Source of the DNA: Cupriavidus nantongensis | Lineage (GTDB): Bacteria; Pseudomonadota; Gammaproteobacteria; Burkholderiales; Burkholderiaceae | Assembly (NCBI RefSeq): GCF_001598055.1 | Contig: NZ_CP014844.1 | Coordinates: 3,561,642 to 3,625,641, forward strand | Direction of reading: 5' to 3' | DNA length: 64,000 nt | Shown here: piece by piece, positions 1 to 9,356 of the stretch | Layout of the letters: each line of letters begins with the position of its first letter | How positions within the stretch are numbered: the stretch's first letter is position 1 | Position numbers and translations under genes: made by a program | Notes under the pieces: model-generated | What the model was told of the DNA's origin: nothing | Database searches by the model: none | What the model saw: the letters and a program-made list of their open reading frames with translations, nothing else

Positions 1-678
1 TCAGCCCGGCTGCCGCTCGCTGACGCAGCGCCACAAGCCATGGCCGGAGGCCGCGTACTTGCGCTCGAACGGCGTCATCGGCTGCGCCGGCGCCCAGGCC
101 TCGACCCGCGCCGGCCGCCCCGCCAGTTCCAGCGCCTGCGCGAACTCGTCGATATAGATGCGCCAGTTGCTGCGGCACTCCAGGTAATCGCCGCACGCCG
201 CCAGCGCCGGGAACACCGCGTGCCCTTGCCAGCGCCGCCCGAGGTGGCCGATTTTCGGCCACGGGTTCGGGTACAGCACATAGTGGCGCGCCACCGGCAC
301 CGCCTCCGCCTGCAGCAGGCGCCAGACATCGACCAGGTCGGCGCGGGCCCAGCAGAAATTGGCCGGCATCGGCGCATCGCCCCACCAGTCCTTGCCGGCG
401 GCCAGGCGCTTTTCGGACTGGTCGACGCCGATGACGAAATGGCCGGGGAACTGCGTGGCCAGGCGCAGCGTGCTTTCGCCGACGCCGCAGCCGGCATCGA
501 GGATCAGCGGCGCGCCGCCGGCCTGCTGCCAGCGCTGCAGCGCCGCGGCCAGCTCGCGCCGGCTGGGTTCGCCGATGGGCTTGCGGAACGGCTCGGCGAG
601 GTGGCGCGCGACGCGCGCGGCCAGGTGTTCATGGACATCGGACTGCGCCGAGACGATGGTGCGGGAATTGGCGAACAT
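1..678 (-). CDS. TrmB-like SAM-dependent methyltransferase
   Basis: A 225-residue protein of the tRNA (guanine-N7-)-methyltransferase type. The SAM-binding motif I (DAGCGVGEST) is at residues 61-70, with the acidic end of strand 2 (GVDQSEKR) near 84-91. YPNPWPK at 136-142 resembles the TrmB substrate motif, and TPFERKY at 202-208 matches the TrmB C-terminal signature. From the family, the expected role is m7G46 methylation of tRNA using SAM in the cytoplasm. It is slightly divergent from classical TrmB, so it may be a paralogue with another substrate. The gene is complete: its TGA lies exactly at the window edge. It is transcribed away from the binding-protein gene to its right. Confidence 0.8.
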   Translation of the reverse strand: MFANSRTIVSAQSDVHEHLAARVARHLAEPFRKPIGEPSRRELAAALQRWQQAGGAPLILDAGCGVGESTLRLATQFPGHFVIGVDQSEKRLAAGKDWWGDAPMPANFCWARADLVDVWRLLQAEAVPVARHYVLYPNPWPKIGHLGRRWQGHAVFPALAACGDYLECRSNWRIYIDEFAQALELAGRPARVEAWAPAQPMTPFERKYAASGHGLWRCVSERQPG

Positions 679-804
679 GGACGCATTTTACCGGGCAGCC
701 TTGCCGGCAAAGCTGCAACCATGCCACTTTAGCGGCACAATGCGGGACAAACCCGCCTGAGAACCCGTCCGCGACCGCGCGGACCCGTACGAGGAGCCTG
801 CCCG

Positions 805-2445
805 ATGCCCACCCTCAACGCCCTGCCGCCGCAACATCCGCCGCGCCGCCGTGCCAACCCTGCGCGCCGCGCGGTGCTGCGTGCCGCCACGGCGCTCGTC
901 TTCGGCAGCGCCGCCTTCACCCTGCTGCCGGCCGGCGCCGCGCATGCCGAAGACCTGCGCATCAGCCTGGCGGCCGACGTCACGTCGATGGACCCGCACT
1001 GGAACAACGCCGGCCCCAACAACGCCATCGCCCTGCATGTGTTCGAGTCGCTCGTCTTCATGGACAAGAACGCCCGCTACATCCCGGGCCTGGCGCTGTC
1101 GTGGAAGCCGGTCAACGCCATCACCTGGGAGATCAAGCTGCGTCCCAACGTGAAGTGGCACGACGGCTCGCCCTTTACCAGCGAAGACGTGAAGGCGTCG
1201 CTGGAGCGTCCGGAGAAGCTGGTCAACAGCCCGGGCTCGTTCACCAGCTACACCAAGCCGATCGCCCGCATCGACACGCCGGACCCGCTCACCGTGCGCC
1301 TGACCATGAGCGTGCCCAACTACGCCAACCTGGCCAACGACCTGAACAGCGTGCCGATCATGCCGAAGAAGGTCGCGGCCACGCTGACGCAGAACGATTT
1401 CGACTCCGGCAAGGCCATGATCGGCACCGGCCCGTTCAGGTTCGTGCGCTTTGCGCGCGGCCAGGAGATCGTGATGGAGCGCAATCCGAACTACTGGGGC
1501 CCGAAACCCGAGTGGGACCGCGCGCTGTTCCGCATCATCACCGACAACGGCGCGCGCAGCGCGGCGCTGCTGGCGGGCGATGTCGACGTGATCGAGAGCG
1601 TGCCGTCGGCCGACGTCGCCCGGCTCAAGCAAAATCCGAAGTTCAGGATCGAGCAGCAGGTGTCGTGGCGCACCGTGTTCTGGCAAATGGACCAGTCGCG
1701 CGACAACCCGCCCTTCGTCACCGACAAGGCCGGCAAGCCGCTGGGCAAGAACCCGTTCAAGGACGCGCGCGTGCGCGCCGCGGTCAGCAAGGCGCTGAAC
1801 CGCGACGCCATCGTCAGCCGCATCATGGAGGGGCTGGCGGTGCCGGCATCGTCGATCGTGTCGCCGCAGATTTTCGGCCATCCCGGCACCAAACCCGAGG
1901 CCTATGACCCGGAAGGCGCGAAGAAACTGCTGGCCGCGGCCGGCTACCCCGACGGGTTCGGCCTGACGCTGCACGCGACCAACAACCGCTACCTGAACGA
2001 CGCCGCGGTGGCGCAGGCCACCGCCAGCATGCTGACCCGCATCGGCATCCAGACCAAAGTCGAAACCATGCCGGTGGCGGCCTACTTCACGCGCGCGCGC
2101 CAGGGCGAGTTCGCCTTCCAGATGCTGGGCTGGGGCTCGGCCGCCGCCGATGTGGCGCTGCGCTCGATCACCGGCACGCCCAACCCGAAGACCGGCTACG
2201 GCACCTGGAACTGGGGCAAGTACAGCAACCCGCAGTTGGACCAGCTGATCGAGAAGTCGCTGACCACGGTCAGCAGCGACAAGGCGCGCGAGGAAAATGC
2301 CCGCGCCGCGGCAAAGTTCGCGCTGGCCGACCACGCCATCATTCCGTCGCACAGCCAGCTGGCGATGTGGGCGATGAAGAAAGGGCTGAAGTACGAGGCG
2401 CGCACCGACGAGTGGTCGCTCGCGCAGTTCTTTCACAAGGAGTGA
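805..2445 (+). CDS. ABC transporter substrate-binding protein, peptide/nickel (family 5) type
   Basis: A 546-residue periplasmic binding protein of SBP family 5 (DppA/OppA type). The N-terminus has an Arg-rich stretch (ARRAVLRAA, weakly Tat-like), a hydrophobic segment and a likely signal peptidase site after AHA near residue 48. It is followed by the family opening around DVTSMDPHWNN. GTGPFRFVRFARGQEIVMERNPNYWG is typical of the family's central region. A good RBS (GAGGAG, 790-795) supports the ATG at 805. No permease or ATPase genes are adjacent, so it is an orphan binding protein here and its ligand cannot be named. Confidence 0.88.
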   Translation: MPTLNALPPQHPPRRRANPARRAVLRAATALVFGSAAFTLLPAGAAHAEDLRISLAADVTSMDPHWNNAGPNNAIALHVFESLVFMDKNARYIPGLALSWKPVNAITWEIKLRPNVKWHDGSPFTSEDVKASLERPEKLVNSPGSFTSYTKPIARIDTPDPLTVRLTMSVPNYANLANDLNSVPIMPKKVAATLTQNDFDSGKAMIGTGPFRFVRFARGQEIVMERNPNYWGPKPEWDRALFRIITDNGARSAALLAGDVDVIESVPSADVARLKQNPKFRIEQQVSWRTVFWQMDQSRDNPPFVTDKAGKPLGKNPFKDARVRAAVSKALNRDAIVSRIMEGLAVPASSIVSPQIFGHPGTKPEAYDPEGAKKLLAAAGYPDGFGLTLHATNNRYLNDAAVAQATASMLTRIGIQTKVETMPVAAYFTRARQGEFAFQMLGWGSAAADVALRSITGTPNPKTGYGTWNWGKYSNPQLDQLIEKSLTTVSSDKAREENARAAAKFALADHAIIPSHSQLAMWAMKKGLKYEARTDEWSLAQFFHKE

Positions 2446-2471
2446 GGACGACCGCGCGCCGAGGGCTTTCT

Positions 2472-2497
2472 CCTCTCTCCCGCATACGGGAGAGAGG
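2472..2497. terminator. Perfect 11-bp-arm palindrome between convergent genes
   Basis: Arms CCTCTCTCCCG (2472-2482) and CGGGAGAGAGG (2487-2497) flank a 4-base loop. It lies between two convergent stop codons (2445 and 2501), so it may end transcription from both sides, although no clear T-run follows. Its core resembles the REP-like palindromes at 5.6-5.7 kb and 19.75-19.87 kb. Confidence 0.6.
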
Positions 2498-2500
2498 CGC

Positions 2501-3373
2501 TTAAATCCTCAGCCGCTCTTCCTGCCGCGCATTGGCCACGCGCAGCTTCTGCACCCAGTCCCGCGCCGGCAGCCCGGTGGTGTCCTCGACCACGTCGGCG
2601 CGCGCTTCCAGCACCGCCCACGACACATCGATTTCCGGCCCGTTGAAGGCCAGTGCGATGATGTTGCCGTCATGCACTTCCGGGAACACCAGCACGCGGT
2701 TGTCGAAGGCATCGCAGATGCGTTCGATGTTCTTCGGAAAGCTGTCGTGGTCGCCGAACAGGTTGATCGTCATCACGCCGGGGGCCTTCAGCGTGCGGCG
2801 GCAGGCGCGGTAGAACGCGGTGGTGTCGAGCACCGGGCCGCGCGCGGTGGCGTCGTACAGGTCGACCTGCAGCACATCGATGGCGCCGGCGTGGGCGCCG
2901 TCCATGACGTAGTCCCAGGCGTCCTGCTCGCGCACGGTCAGGCGCGCGTCGTCTTCGCGCAGCCCGAACATGCTGCGCCCGGCGACGATCACGGCGGGAT
3001 TCAGCTCGACCGCGGTCACGCGCGCACGGCGGAACTGGCGATGGCAGAACTTGGTCAGCGCCGCGGCGCCCAGGCCCAGCTGCACCACGTGGAATTCATC
3101 GACCGACGGCGACAGGAACAGCAGCCAGGCCATCATCTGCTGCGCGTATTCGAGCTCGATCGCGTCCGGCTTGCGCAGCCGCATCGCGCCCTGCACCCAT
3201 TCCGTGCCGAAGTGCAGGTAGCGCACCCCTTCCATTTCCGAGAACGTCACCGGCGCAAAGCGCGGCGTCATGCGTTTTTCTTCGCGGGCAGGGGCCTGGC
3301 CGGGGGTGCGGGTGCCGCGGGCGGGACGGCGCGAGGCCACGGCTTCAATCGATTTGCGTTTCAGTAGGGTCAT
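2501..3373 (-). CDS. Spermidine synthase-fold protein (polyamine aminopropyltransferase-like)
   Basis: A 290-residue class I methyltransferase-fold protein of the spermidine synthase family. VVQLGLGAAALTKF (about 96-109) is the glycine-rich nucleotide motif, VTAVELNPAVI (about 119-129) ends in the acidic residue that normally contacts the nucleoside, and DVLQVDLYD (about 165) matches the family's catalytic acidic region. The first about 34 residues are basic and low in complexity, so the true start may be the internal Met at 3271 (MTPRFAP). The family's core is usually about 250-290 residues. Whether it makes spermidine or is one of the many non-polyamine homologues cannot be decided. It converges with the binding-protein gene. 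Confidence 0.78.
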   Translation of the reverse strand: MTLLKRKSIEAVASRRPARGTRTPGQAPAREEKRMTPRFAPVTFSEMEGVRYLHFGTEWVQGAMRLRKPDAIELEYAQQMMAWLLFLSPSVDEFHVVQLGLGAAALTKFCHRQFRRARVTAVELNPAVIVAGRSMFGLREDDARLTVREQDAWDYVMDGAHAGAIDVLQVDLYDATARGPVLDTTAFYRACRRTLKAPGVMTINLFGDHDSFPKNIERICDAFDNRVLVFPEVHDGNIIALAFNGPEIDVSWAVLEARADVVEDTTGLPARDWVQKLRVANARQEERLRI

Positions 3374-3412
3374 ATTGTCGGGAATACATGGACCGGGGTG
3401 CCGGCCCGCGCC

Positions 3413-4165
3413 TTACTTGCCCAGCGCCGCCTGCGCGCGCTGCAGCCACTCGCGGTTGTGTTCGCGGGCATGGCGCGGCCAGTGGCGGGCGTCGTGGACG
3501 ATTTCGGCATAGAGCTCGCGCGCGCGTTCGCGGTCGGCGGCGTCGGACTGCGTTGCCAGCCAGTCGGCGAACAGGCAGCGCGGCGCGACATCGCTGGCGC
3601 TGGTCAGCGCCTGCTCGAACGCGGCGCGCGTGCCGGGCGCGCCGGTGGCGGCCAGCGCGCGAGCATACAGCAAGGCGGGCACGGGCTGCTGGCGCGCATG
3701 CGGGCTGGCAGCGAACAGCTTGTCCAGCGTCGCCAGTGCCGCCGCCGCGTCGCCGGTGGCGAACTGCGCCTGGGCCAGCCCTTGCAGCAGCGCCGGATCG
3801 GAGGCAAACGGCCCGTTGGCCGCGGCCTGGTAGTGCTGCAGCGCCTCGGCCGGCTCGCCGGCTTCGAGCAGCGCGGCGCCCAGGCGCATGCGGTGCGCCA
3901 CGGTCGGGGCGCGGTCAAAGTCGGTGCGGGCCTCGCGCACCGCGCGGTTGGGGTCGACCAGCTGCGAGATGGCGCGCGTGGCGGCGCGCGCCCCGCGCGA
4001 CTGGCGCAGCTCTGGCAGGAAGATCGCAAAGAAATAGACCAGGCTGCCCAGCCCCGGGAACAGGAACAGGATCAGCAGCCAGTACATGTTCTGGTGCGTG
4101 CGCACCGCGTGCACGGCAAAGAACAGTGCGACGATGATATGGATGCTGATGCCGAAGATACGCAT
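3413..4165 (-). CDS. Membrane-anchored TPR-repeat protein
   Basis: The likely start is the ATG at 4163-4165 (MRIFGISIHIIV), preceded by an AGGTGATC-like RBS; the longer open frame to 4351 has low-complexity sequence. The 250-residue product has two hydrophobic segments (about 5-22 and 28-50), then an alpha-helical region with TPR-like repeats (for example EAGEPAEALQHYQAAANGPFASDP and ATGDAAAALATLDKLFA). It is probably anchored in the inner membrane with its helical repeats acting as a protein-binding platform. The partner is unknown. It lies upstream of no obvious operon partner; the next gene on this strand is uspA, separated by a terminator. Confidence 0.75.
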   Translation of the reverse strand: MRIFGISIHIIVALFFAVHAVRTHQNMYWLLILFLFPGLGSLVYFFAIFLPELRQSRGARAATRAISQLVDPNRAVREARTDFDRAPTVAHRMRLGAALLEAGEPAEALQHYQAAANGPFASDPALLQGLAQAQFATGDAAAALATLDKLFAASPHARQQPVPALLYARALAATGAPGTRAAFEQALTSASDVAPRCLFADWLATQSDAADRERARELYAEIVHDARHWPRHAREHNREWLQRAQAALGK

Positions 4166-4317
4166 AGGGAGATCACCTTTGAAACCATGGCGGGCGCGCC
4201 AGCCGCCGGCATTGTGACAGAAAGGCGCGGCGGCGGGCCGGGCGCGGGCGCCGCACAGGGCTGCGGAACAGGGTTGCGGACAGGCCCTCAGGATGCCAGA
4301 AGCGCCAGACCGCGGCG

Positions 4318-4372
4318 AAAAAAAGCGGCCCCGGCGGCGCCGGTGTCGCAACCGGTGCCTGCCGGGGCCCGC
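4318..4372 (-). terminator. Rho-independent terminator of the UspA gene
   Basis: On the minus strand an 11-base GC-rich stem (GCCCCGGC paired with GCCGGGGC, extended by CGC/GCG) closes on an inner hairpin and is followed by seven T (the A-run at 4318-4324 on the plus strand). It lies 22 bases after the UspA stop. Confidence 0.75.
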
Positions 4373-4393
4373 TGGTTGGCGCGCGGCGCCGGG

Positions 4394-4831
4394 CTAGCGG
4401 TAGACCAGCACCGGGATCTTGCTGTGCGTCAGCACCTTCAGCGTCTCGCTGCCGATCAGCATGCCCTGGATGCCGCGCCGCCCGTGCGATGCCATCACGA
4501 TCAGGTCGCAGCCCTTGTCCTCGGCGGTCTTGATGATGGCTTCGTAGGGATGGTCGTTGACGGCGTAGGCGGTGTCGCACGGCACGCCCGCCGCGCTGGC
4601 TTCCTCGGCGCGCTCGCGCAGGTACTGCGTGGCGCCCGCCGCGGCTTCCTTGACGTAGGTTTCGCGCGTGTCCTCCAGCATCTCGACCTGGTACGTCAGC
4701 ACGTGGTAGTTCGGACAGACGCGCACCGCGGTGGTACGCGCCCGCATGTCGCGCGCCAGCGCGAGCGCCTTGCGGAACGCCGATTCAGACAGGTCGGAGC
4801 CATCGACCGCCAGCAGGAGATGCTTGAACAT
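4394..4831 (-). CDS. Universal stress protein, UspA family
   Basis: A 145-residue single-domain UspA protein. The N-terminal strand LLAVDGSDLSE (residues 5-15) and the C-terminal nucleotide motif (SHGRRGIQGMLIGS, then PVLVYR at the end) match the ATP-binding G-2x-G-9x-G(S) pattern, so it is probably of the ATP-binding class. Family members help cells survive stress in the cytoplasm, often as dimers. It is monocistronic with its own terminator. The 230-base region upstream (4832-5062) is relatively AT-rich and probably holds its promoter. Confidence 0.9.
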   Translation of the reverse strand: MFKHLLLAVDGSDLSESAFRKALALARDMRARTTAVRVCPNYHVLTYQVEMLEDTRETYVKEAAAGATQYLRERAEEASAAGVPCDTAYAVNDHPYEAIIKTAEDKGCDLIVMASHGRRGIQGMLIGSETLKVLTHSKIPVLVYR

Positions 4832-5062
4832 GATTGCCTCCTTGCCTGCAACTTTGCCGGCTCAGGCAACTCACTTCCGATGCATTCGCGCCATGCGTCA
4901 GAAAGTGCGAGCCCGCAAGGCGCACAAGGAGCGGCCGATACTCCCGGTTTGGAATCATGGGCCAGCCCGATTCCAGTATAGGTGCGCGATGGCCCACGAC
5001 AATCCGGAACGCGTCACTTCCGGGCAGGCCGATTCCATACACGCAATGCGGCGACAAGCCTC

Positions 5063-5566
5063 TCAGTCCAGCAGGCTGCGCCACAGCGCCAGCTTCTGCT
5101 CGAAGCTGCGCGCGGCATGCGCCGGGCTGGACGATGGCAGCACCACGGTCTCATAGCCCTGCGCGGCAAACTGTGGCGCAAAGCGGCCGGAGGTGCCGCC
5201 ATTGAAGCCGATGCGCACAAGGGCCGGCGCCAGTGCGCGCAGGCGCGTGAAATCGTTGGCCTGCGGATAGCGGATATTGCTGTCCAGGCTGCCTTCGCGC
5301 TGGCACGCGCCCAGCACGTCCCACACGCCGATGCGATGCGCCAGCAGCCGCACCAGCCGTTCGGCATAGGGCAGTTCCGGCAGCGGCTCGCCGGTCAGCG
5401 CGCCCAGCAGCGGCCAGAACTGGTTGCGCGGATGGGCGTAATACTGGCGCGCGGCCAGCGACGCGGCACCGGGAAAGCTGCCCAGCACCAGCACGCGGGT
5501 GTGGGTGTCGATGACGGGGGGCAGGCCCTGGTGGAGGTCGGTTTGAGGCGTAGAGGTGTCGGGCAT
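5063..5566 (-). CDS. DNA-deoxyinosine (hypoxanthine) glycosylase, UDG superfamily
   Basis: A 167-residue protein of the uracil-DNA glycosylase superfamily. LGSFPGAAS (28-36) is motif 1 with the water-activating region, YYAHPRNQFW (42-51) follows it, and LPSSSPAHA (143-151) is motif 2, the DNA-intercalating loop. This arrangement (GSFPG and SSPAH rather than the Mug or Ung forms) fits the hypoxanthine-DNA glycosylase family, which removes deaminated adenine in base-excision repair. Length is typical. It is alone on its strand; REP-like palindromes separate it from htpG. Confidence 0.85.
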   Translation of the reverse strand: MPDTSTPQTDLHQGLPPVIDTHTRVLVLGSFPGAASLAARQYYAHPRNQFWPLLGALTGEPLPELPYAERLVRLLAHRIGVWDVLGACQREGSLDSNIRYPQANDFTRLRALAPALVRIGFNGGTSGRFAPQFAAQGYETVVLPSSSPAHAARSFEQKLALWRSLLD

Positions 5567-5602
5567 GGCAGCAACGCAGGCCGAGCAAAAACTGCGATTG
5601 TT

Positions 5603-5742
5603 GTCTCCCCTCTCCCATTTATGGGAGACGGGCGGGGGAGAGGGCCGGAGCCTCCACGGAGTGCAGCGTCACGATGCTTGCCATGCGCCTGCCCTCTCCC
5701 CCGGCCCCTCTCCCGCAAGCGGGAGAGGGGAGCCAACCAGCG
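5603..5742. repeat. REP-like palindrome pair (copy 1)
   Basis: Two hairpins about 75 bases apart: TCTCCCAT/ATGGGAGA (5611-5618, 5621-5628) and a perfect 12-base-arm palindrome CCCCTCTCCCGC/GCGGGAGAGGGG (5705-5716, 5719-5730). The same two-hairpin layout, with shared flanks (GAGGGC, GCCTGCCCTC, GAGGGGAGC) occurs at 19,750-19,880. Both copies are in intergenic DNA next to gene 3' ends, like REP/BIME elements. Confidence 0.75.
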
Positions 5743-5766
5743 ATGTGCAAGGCCGAATCGCCTTCG

Positions 5767-7677
5767 TCAGGCCAGCAGCTTGTTCACGCGCTGCACGTAG
5801 GCGGCCGGATCTTCCAGCATGCCGCCCTCGGCCAGCAGCGCCTGGTCGAACAGCACCTGCAGGCGGTCGCTGAAGGCCTCTCCCGATTCCTCGCCTTGCA
5901 GGTCACGCAGCTTCTTCACCAGCGCATGCTCGGGGTTCAGCTCGAGGATCGGCTGGGCGTCGGGCGCCTTCTGGCCGGCCTGCTTGAGCAGGCGCTGCAG
6001 GTAGCCGCTCATGTCGCCCTCGTCCGAGACCAGGCACGATGCCGACTCGGTCAGGCGCAGCGTCACGCGCACGTCCTTGGCCTTGCCGGCCAGTACGGTC
6101 CTGGCGCGCTCGACCACGTCCTTCCAGTCGGCCTCGGCCTTTTCCTGCTCGGCCTTCTCGGCTTCGTCGGCGAGCTTGCCCAGGTCGAGGTCGCCGCGCG
6201 CCACCGACACCAGCTCCTTGCCGTCGAACTCGCGCAGGAACGACAGCATCCATTCATCGACACGGTCGGTCAGCAGCAGCACTTCGATGCCCTTCTTGCG
6301 GAACACTTCCAGGTGCGGGCTGTTCTTCGCGGCGGACCAGGTGTCGGCCGTGACGTAGTAGATCTTGTCCTGCCCTTCCTTCATGCGGCCGGCATAGGCG
6401 GCCAGCGCCACGTTCTGCTCGGCGGTGTCGTTGTGCGTCGAGGCGAAGCGCAGCAGCTTGGCCACGCGCTCCTGGTTGGCCTGGTCCTCACCGGCGCCTT
6501 CCTTCAGCGCCTGGCCGAACTGCTGCCAGAAGGTGGCGTACTTGGCGCGCTCGGCTTCGTCCTCGCTGTCCGCCAGCGCTTCCAGCATCGACAGCACGCG
6601 CTTGGTACAGCCCTCGCGGATCGCCTTGACGTCGCGGCTTTCCTGCAGCAGCTCGCGCGACACATTAAGCGGCAGGTCGGCGGAATCGACCACGCCCTTG
6701 ACCCAGCGCAGGTAGCCCGGCAGCAGCTGCTCGGCGTCGTCCATGATGAAGACGCGCTTGACGTACAGCTTGAGACCGGCCTTGTGGTTGCGGTCCCACA
6801 GGTCGAACGGCGCGCGCGCCGGGATGTACAGCAGCTGGGTGTATTCGCTGCGGCCCTCGACGCGGTTGTGGGTCCACGCCAGCGGCGCCTCGTTGTCGTG
6901 TGCGATGTGCTGGTAGAAGGCGGTGTACTGCTCGTCGGTGATGTCGGACTTGGCGCGGGTCCACAGCGCGCTGGCCTGGTTGACGCTCTCCCACTCGTCG
7001 GTGCGTTTGTAGCTGCTGGCTTCCGCATCCCACACTTCCTTGGGCATGCGGATCGGCAGCGAGATATGGTCCGAGTACTTCTGGATGATGCTCTTCAGGC
7101 GCCACGCCGACAGGAAGTCGTCCTCGCCCTCGCGCAGGTGCAGCGTGATGGTGGTGCCGCGCTCGGCGCGCGCGATCGCGTCGACGGTGAACTCGCCGTC
7201 GCCGGTGCTTTCCCAGCGCACCGCCTCTTCCGCGCCCAGGCCGGCGCGGCGCGTTTCCACGGTGACCTTGTCGGCGACGATGAATGCCGAATAGAAGCCC
7301 ACGCCGAACTGGCCGATCAGCGCCGCGTCCTTCTGCTGGTCGCCGGACAGCTGCTGGAAGAATTCCTTGGTGCCCGAGCGGGCGATGGTGCCGAGGTTGC
7401 GGATGGCCTCGTCGCGGCTCATGCCGATGCCGTTGTCGGTGATCTTCAGCGTGCGCGCCTTGGCATCGGCCTCGATGCGGATGGCCAGGTCGGCGTCGTT
7501 CTCGAGCAGGGACGGATTCGCGATCGCCTCGAAGCGCAGCTTGTCAGTGGCGTCCGAAGCATTCGAGACCAGCTCGCGCAGGAAAATTTCCTTGTTGCTG
7601 TACAGCGAGTGGATCATCAGGTGCAGCAGCTGCTTCACTTCCGCCTGGAAGCTCATCGTCTCGTGCGGTGCGGTCAT
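5767..7677 (-). CDS. htpG: Chaperone protein HtpG (bacterial Hsp90)
   Basis: A 636-residue bacterial Hsp90. The GHKL ATPase domain is complete: [11 protein letters not shown] contains the Asn/Asp of the ATP site (about 38-48), [10 protein letters not shown] follows near 81-90, and [11 protein letters not shown] near 122-132. The middle and C-terminal dimerisation domains follow in normal order and length. HtpG is an ATP-dependent cytoplasmic chaperone. The start (MTAPHETM) has an AGGAGA RBS. It is probably controlled by sigma-32, since a close match to a heat-shock promoter lies 65-92 bases upstream. Confidence 0.97.
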   Translation of the reverse strand: MTAPHETMSFQAEVKQLLHLMIHSLYSNKEIFLRELVSNASDATDKLRFEAIANPSLLENDADLAIRIEADAKARTLKITDNGIGMSRDEAIRNLGTIARSGTKEFFQQLSGDQQKDAALIGQFGVGFYSAFIVADKVTVETRRAGLGAEEAVRWESTGDGEFTVDAIARAERGTTITLHLREGEDDFLSAWRLKSIIQKYSDHISLPIRMPKEVWDAEASSYKRTDEWESVNQASALWTRAKSDITDEQYTAFYQHIAHDNEAPLAWTHNRVEGRSEYTQLLYIPARAPFDLWDRNHKAGLKLYVKRVFIMDDAEQLLPGYLRWVKGVVDSADLPLNVSRELLQESRDVKAIREGCTKRVLSMLEALADSEDEAERAKYATFWQQFGQALKEGAGEDQANQERVAKLLRFASTHNDTAEQNVALAAYAGRMKEGQDKIYYVTADTWSAAKNSPHLEVFRKKGIEVLLLTDRVDEWMLSFLREFDGKELVSVARGDLDLGKLADEAEKAEQEKAEADWKDVVERARTVLAGKAKDVRVTLRLTESASCLVSDEGDMSGYLQRLLKQAGQKAPDAQPILELNPEHALVKKLRDLQGEESGEAFSDRLQVLFDQALLAEGGMLEDPAAYVQRVNKLLA

Positions 7678-7741
7678 GGTTCTCCTCTTGAAAACAGGCG
7701 AATCTGGATGGGTTGGGTGGCCGCCGGGGCCGTGCCGGCAA

Positions 7742-7769
7742 AAATAGGGACGCCCGGGCCATTTTCAAG
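7742..7769 (-). promoter_or_regulatory. Sigma-32 (heat-shock) promoter of htpG
   Basis: On the minus strand CTTGAA (7764-7769) is followed after 14 bases by CCCTATTT (7742-7749). This is very close to the RpoH consensus (CTTGAA, 11-16 bases, CCCCATNT). It points to htpG, a classic heat-shock gene, which makes a chance match unlikely. Confidence 0.8.
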
Positions 7770-7795
7770 ACCCGGGGGGCGCGCCGTGCGCCCGG

Positions 7796-9346
7796 CTACA
7801 GCCGCTCGAGCTGCCGCGCCAGGAAGCGCAGCATGTCGGGATCGCCGCTGCTGGCGACGTTGAAGCGCATCCAGCCCGACGGCATCTGCGACGGCGAAAA
7901 CAGGCTGCCGGGGGCGAACAGGTAGCCCTCTTCATGGCCGGCGGTGGTGATCGCATTCGAATCGCGGCCGGTGTCGGCCCACAGGTACATGCCGGCATGC
8001 TGCCCCGGGAACAGGCGCAGGCCCAGCCGCTCCAGCTCGCGCCGGGTGTCGTCGCGGGCGCGGTCGAGCCGGGTGCGCACGCGCTCGACATGCTTGCGGT
8101 AATGCCCTTCGGTCAGCACCTTGTACAGCACGCGCTCGTTGATCTCGGGCGTGGCCAGCCCGGCCAGCAGCTTGCTGTCGGTCAGCGCCGCGGCCATCTC
8201 CGGATGCGCGGCGACGAAGCCGACGCGCAGGTTGGCCGCCAGCGTCTTGGAAAAGCTGCCCAGGTAGATCACCCGGCGCAGCTGGTCCAGGCTGGCCAGG
8301 CGGGTGGCGGCGTGGCCGGGCGGGCACAGGTCGCAGTAGATGTCGTCCTCGACGATCAGGAAGTCGTACTGCTCGGCCATGCGCAGCAGCTGGAACGCCT
8401 TGGCCGCCGACAGCGAGGTGCCGGTCGGGTTGTGCAGCACCGAGTTGATCACGAACAGCTTGGGCCGGCGCGCCTGCACGATGCGCTCCAGCGCCTCCAG
8501 GTCCGGCCCTTCGCCGGTGTAGGGCACGCCGATCACCTGCGCGCCCTGCGCGGCAAAGCGGCCGAACATCACGAACCACGCCGGGTCGCCCACCAGCACC
8601 GCGTCGCCGGGCTGCAGGTAGAGCCGGGCGATCAGGTCGAGCGCCTGGGTGATGCCCGAGGTCAGCACGATCTGCTCGGCGCCGGCGCGGATCTCCAGTT
8701 CTTCCAGGCGCGTGCGCAGCTGCTGGCGCAGCGGCAGGAAGCCCTGCGGCGTGCCGCTGGCGAGGAAGTGGTTGCCGGGCTGGCGGCCCAGGCCGCGCAG
8801 CGCGCTGGCGATCAGCTCGCCGTCGAGCCAGTCGTTGGGCAGGAAGCCCAGCCCCGGCGCCTTGTGCGCCTCGGCGGTATGGAACATGCTGCGCAGCAGC
8901 CAGGTCACGTCGATCTTGCGCGCCGCCGGCGCATCGCGCGGGACCGGCGCCGCCGGCGCGGCCGGAGCTCGCTCGCGCACGTAGAAGCCCGAGCCCCGCC
9001 GCGATTCCAGGTAGCCCAGCGCCACCAGCCGCTCGTAGGCCTCGACCACGGTAAAGCGCGATATGCCCTTCTCCTGCGCCAGCTGGCGGATCGACGGCAT
9101 GCGCATGCCGGCGCGGAACACGCGCTCGTCGATGCGCATGCGCGCCCATTCGGTCAGCTGCTCGACCAGCGTCATCTGCGCCGACGGCACCGGGTCCGGC
9201 AGCCGTTCCGTGGACGGCGGCACCAGCTGCAGCGCGCGCGCCGGCGCGTTGCCGCCCGGGGCTTGCGCGCCGCCTCGGCTATCCTTCTGGCGGGCCACGG
9301 CGGCGCTGTCGCCGCCGGCGTCGCCCTTGCTGGGTTGGGCATCCAT
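7796..9346 (-). CDS. MocR-family transcriptional regulator (GntR HTH + aminotransferase fold)
   Basis: An open frame runs to 9424, but the ATG at 9344-9346 (MDAQPSK) has a clear AGGAGC RBS, and the extra upstream codons consist of repeat DNA. The product is 516 residues. The N-terminal winged-helix GntR domain has the pattern MRMPSIRQLAQEKGISRFTV and EAYERLVALGYLESR. The C-terminal fold-type I aminotransferase domain has GSFSKTLAANLRVG, containing the PLP-binding Lys. MocR proteins use PLP or related ligands to control amino-acid or vitamin B6 genes and usually bind direct repeats next to a divergent target. Such repeats are present upstream. Confidence 0.9.
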   Translation of the reverse strand: MDAQPSKGDAGGDSAAVARQKDSRGGAQAPGGNAPARALQLVPPSTERLPDPVPSAQMTLVEQLTEWARMRIDERVFRAGMRMPSIRQLAQEKGISRFTVVEAYERLVALGYLESRRGSGFYVRERAPAAPAAPVPRDAPAARKIDVTWLLRSMFHTAEAHKAPGLGFLPNDWLDGELIASALRGLGRQPGNHFLASGTPQGFLPLRQQLRTRLEELEIRAGAEQIVLTSGITQALDLIARLYLQPGDAVLVGDPAWFVMFGRFAAQGAQVIGVPYTGEGPDLEALERIVQARRPKLFVINSVLHNPTGTSLSAAKAFQLLRMAEQYDFLIVEDDIYCDLCPPGHAATRLASLDQLRRVIYLGSFSKTLAANLRVGFVAAHPEMAAALTDSKLLAGLATPEINERVLYKVLTEGHYRKHVERVRTRLDRARDDTRRELERLGLRLFPGQHAGMYLWADTGRDSNAITTAGHEEGYLFAPGSLFSPSQMPSGWMRFNVASSGDPDMLRFLARQLERL

Positions 9347-9356
9347 GTGCTGCTCC

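Noticed and set aside
5674..7863. A 729-codon open frame opposite htpG, and similar long frames opposite parC, parE, the ABC-F gene and lldP.
   Set aside because: Long antisense frames are normal in DNA of this GC content; the real genes are certain, and the shadow products show Arg/Gly/Leu-rich low-complexity sequence without domains.
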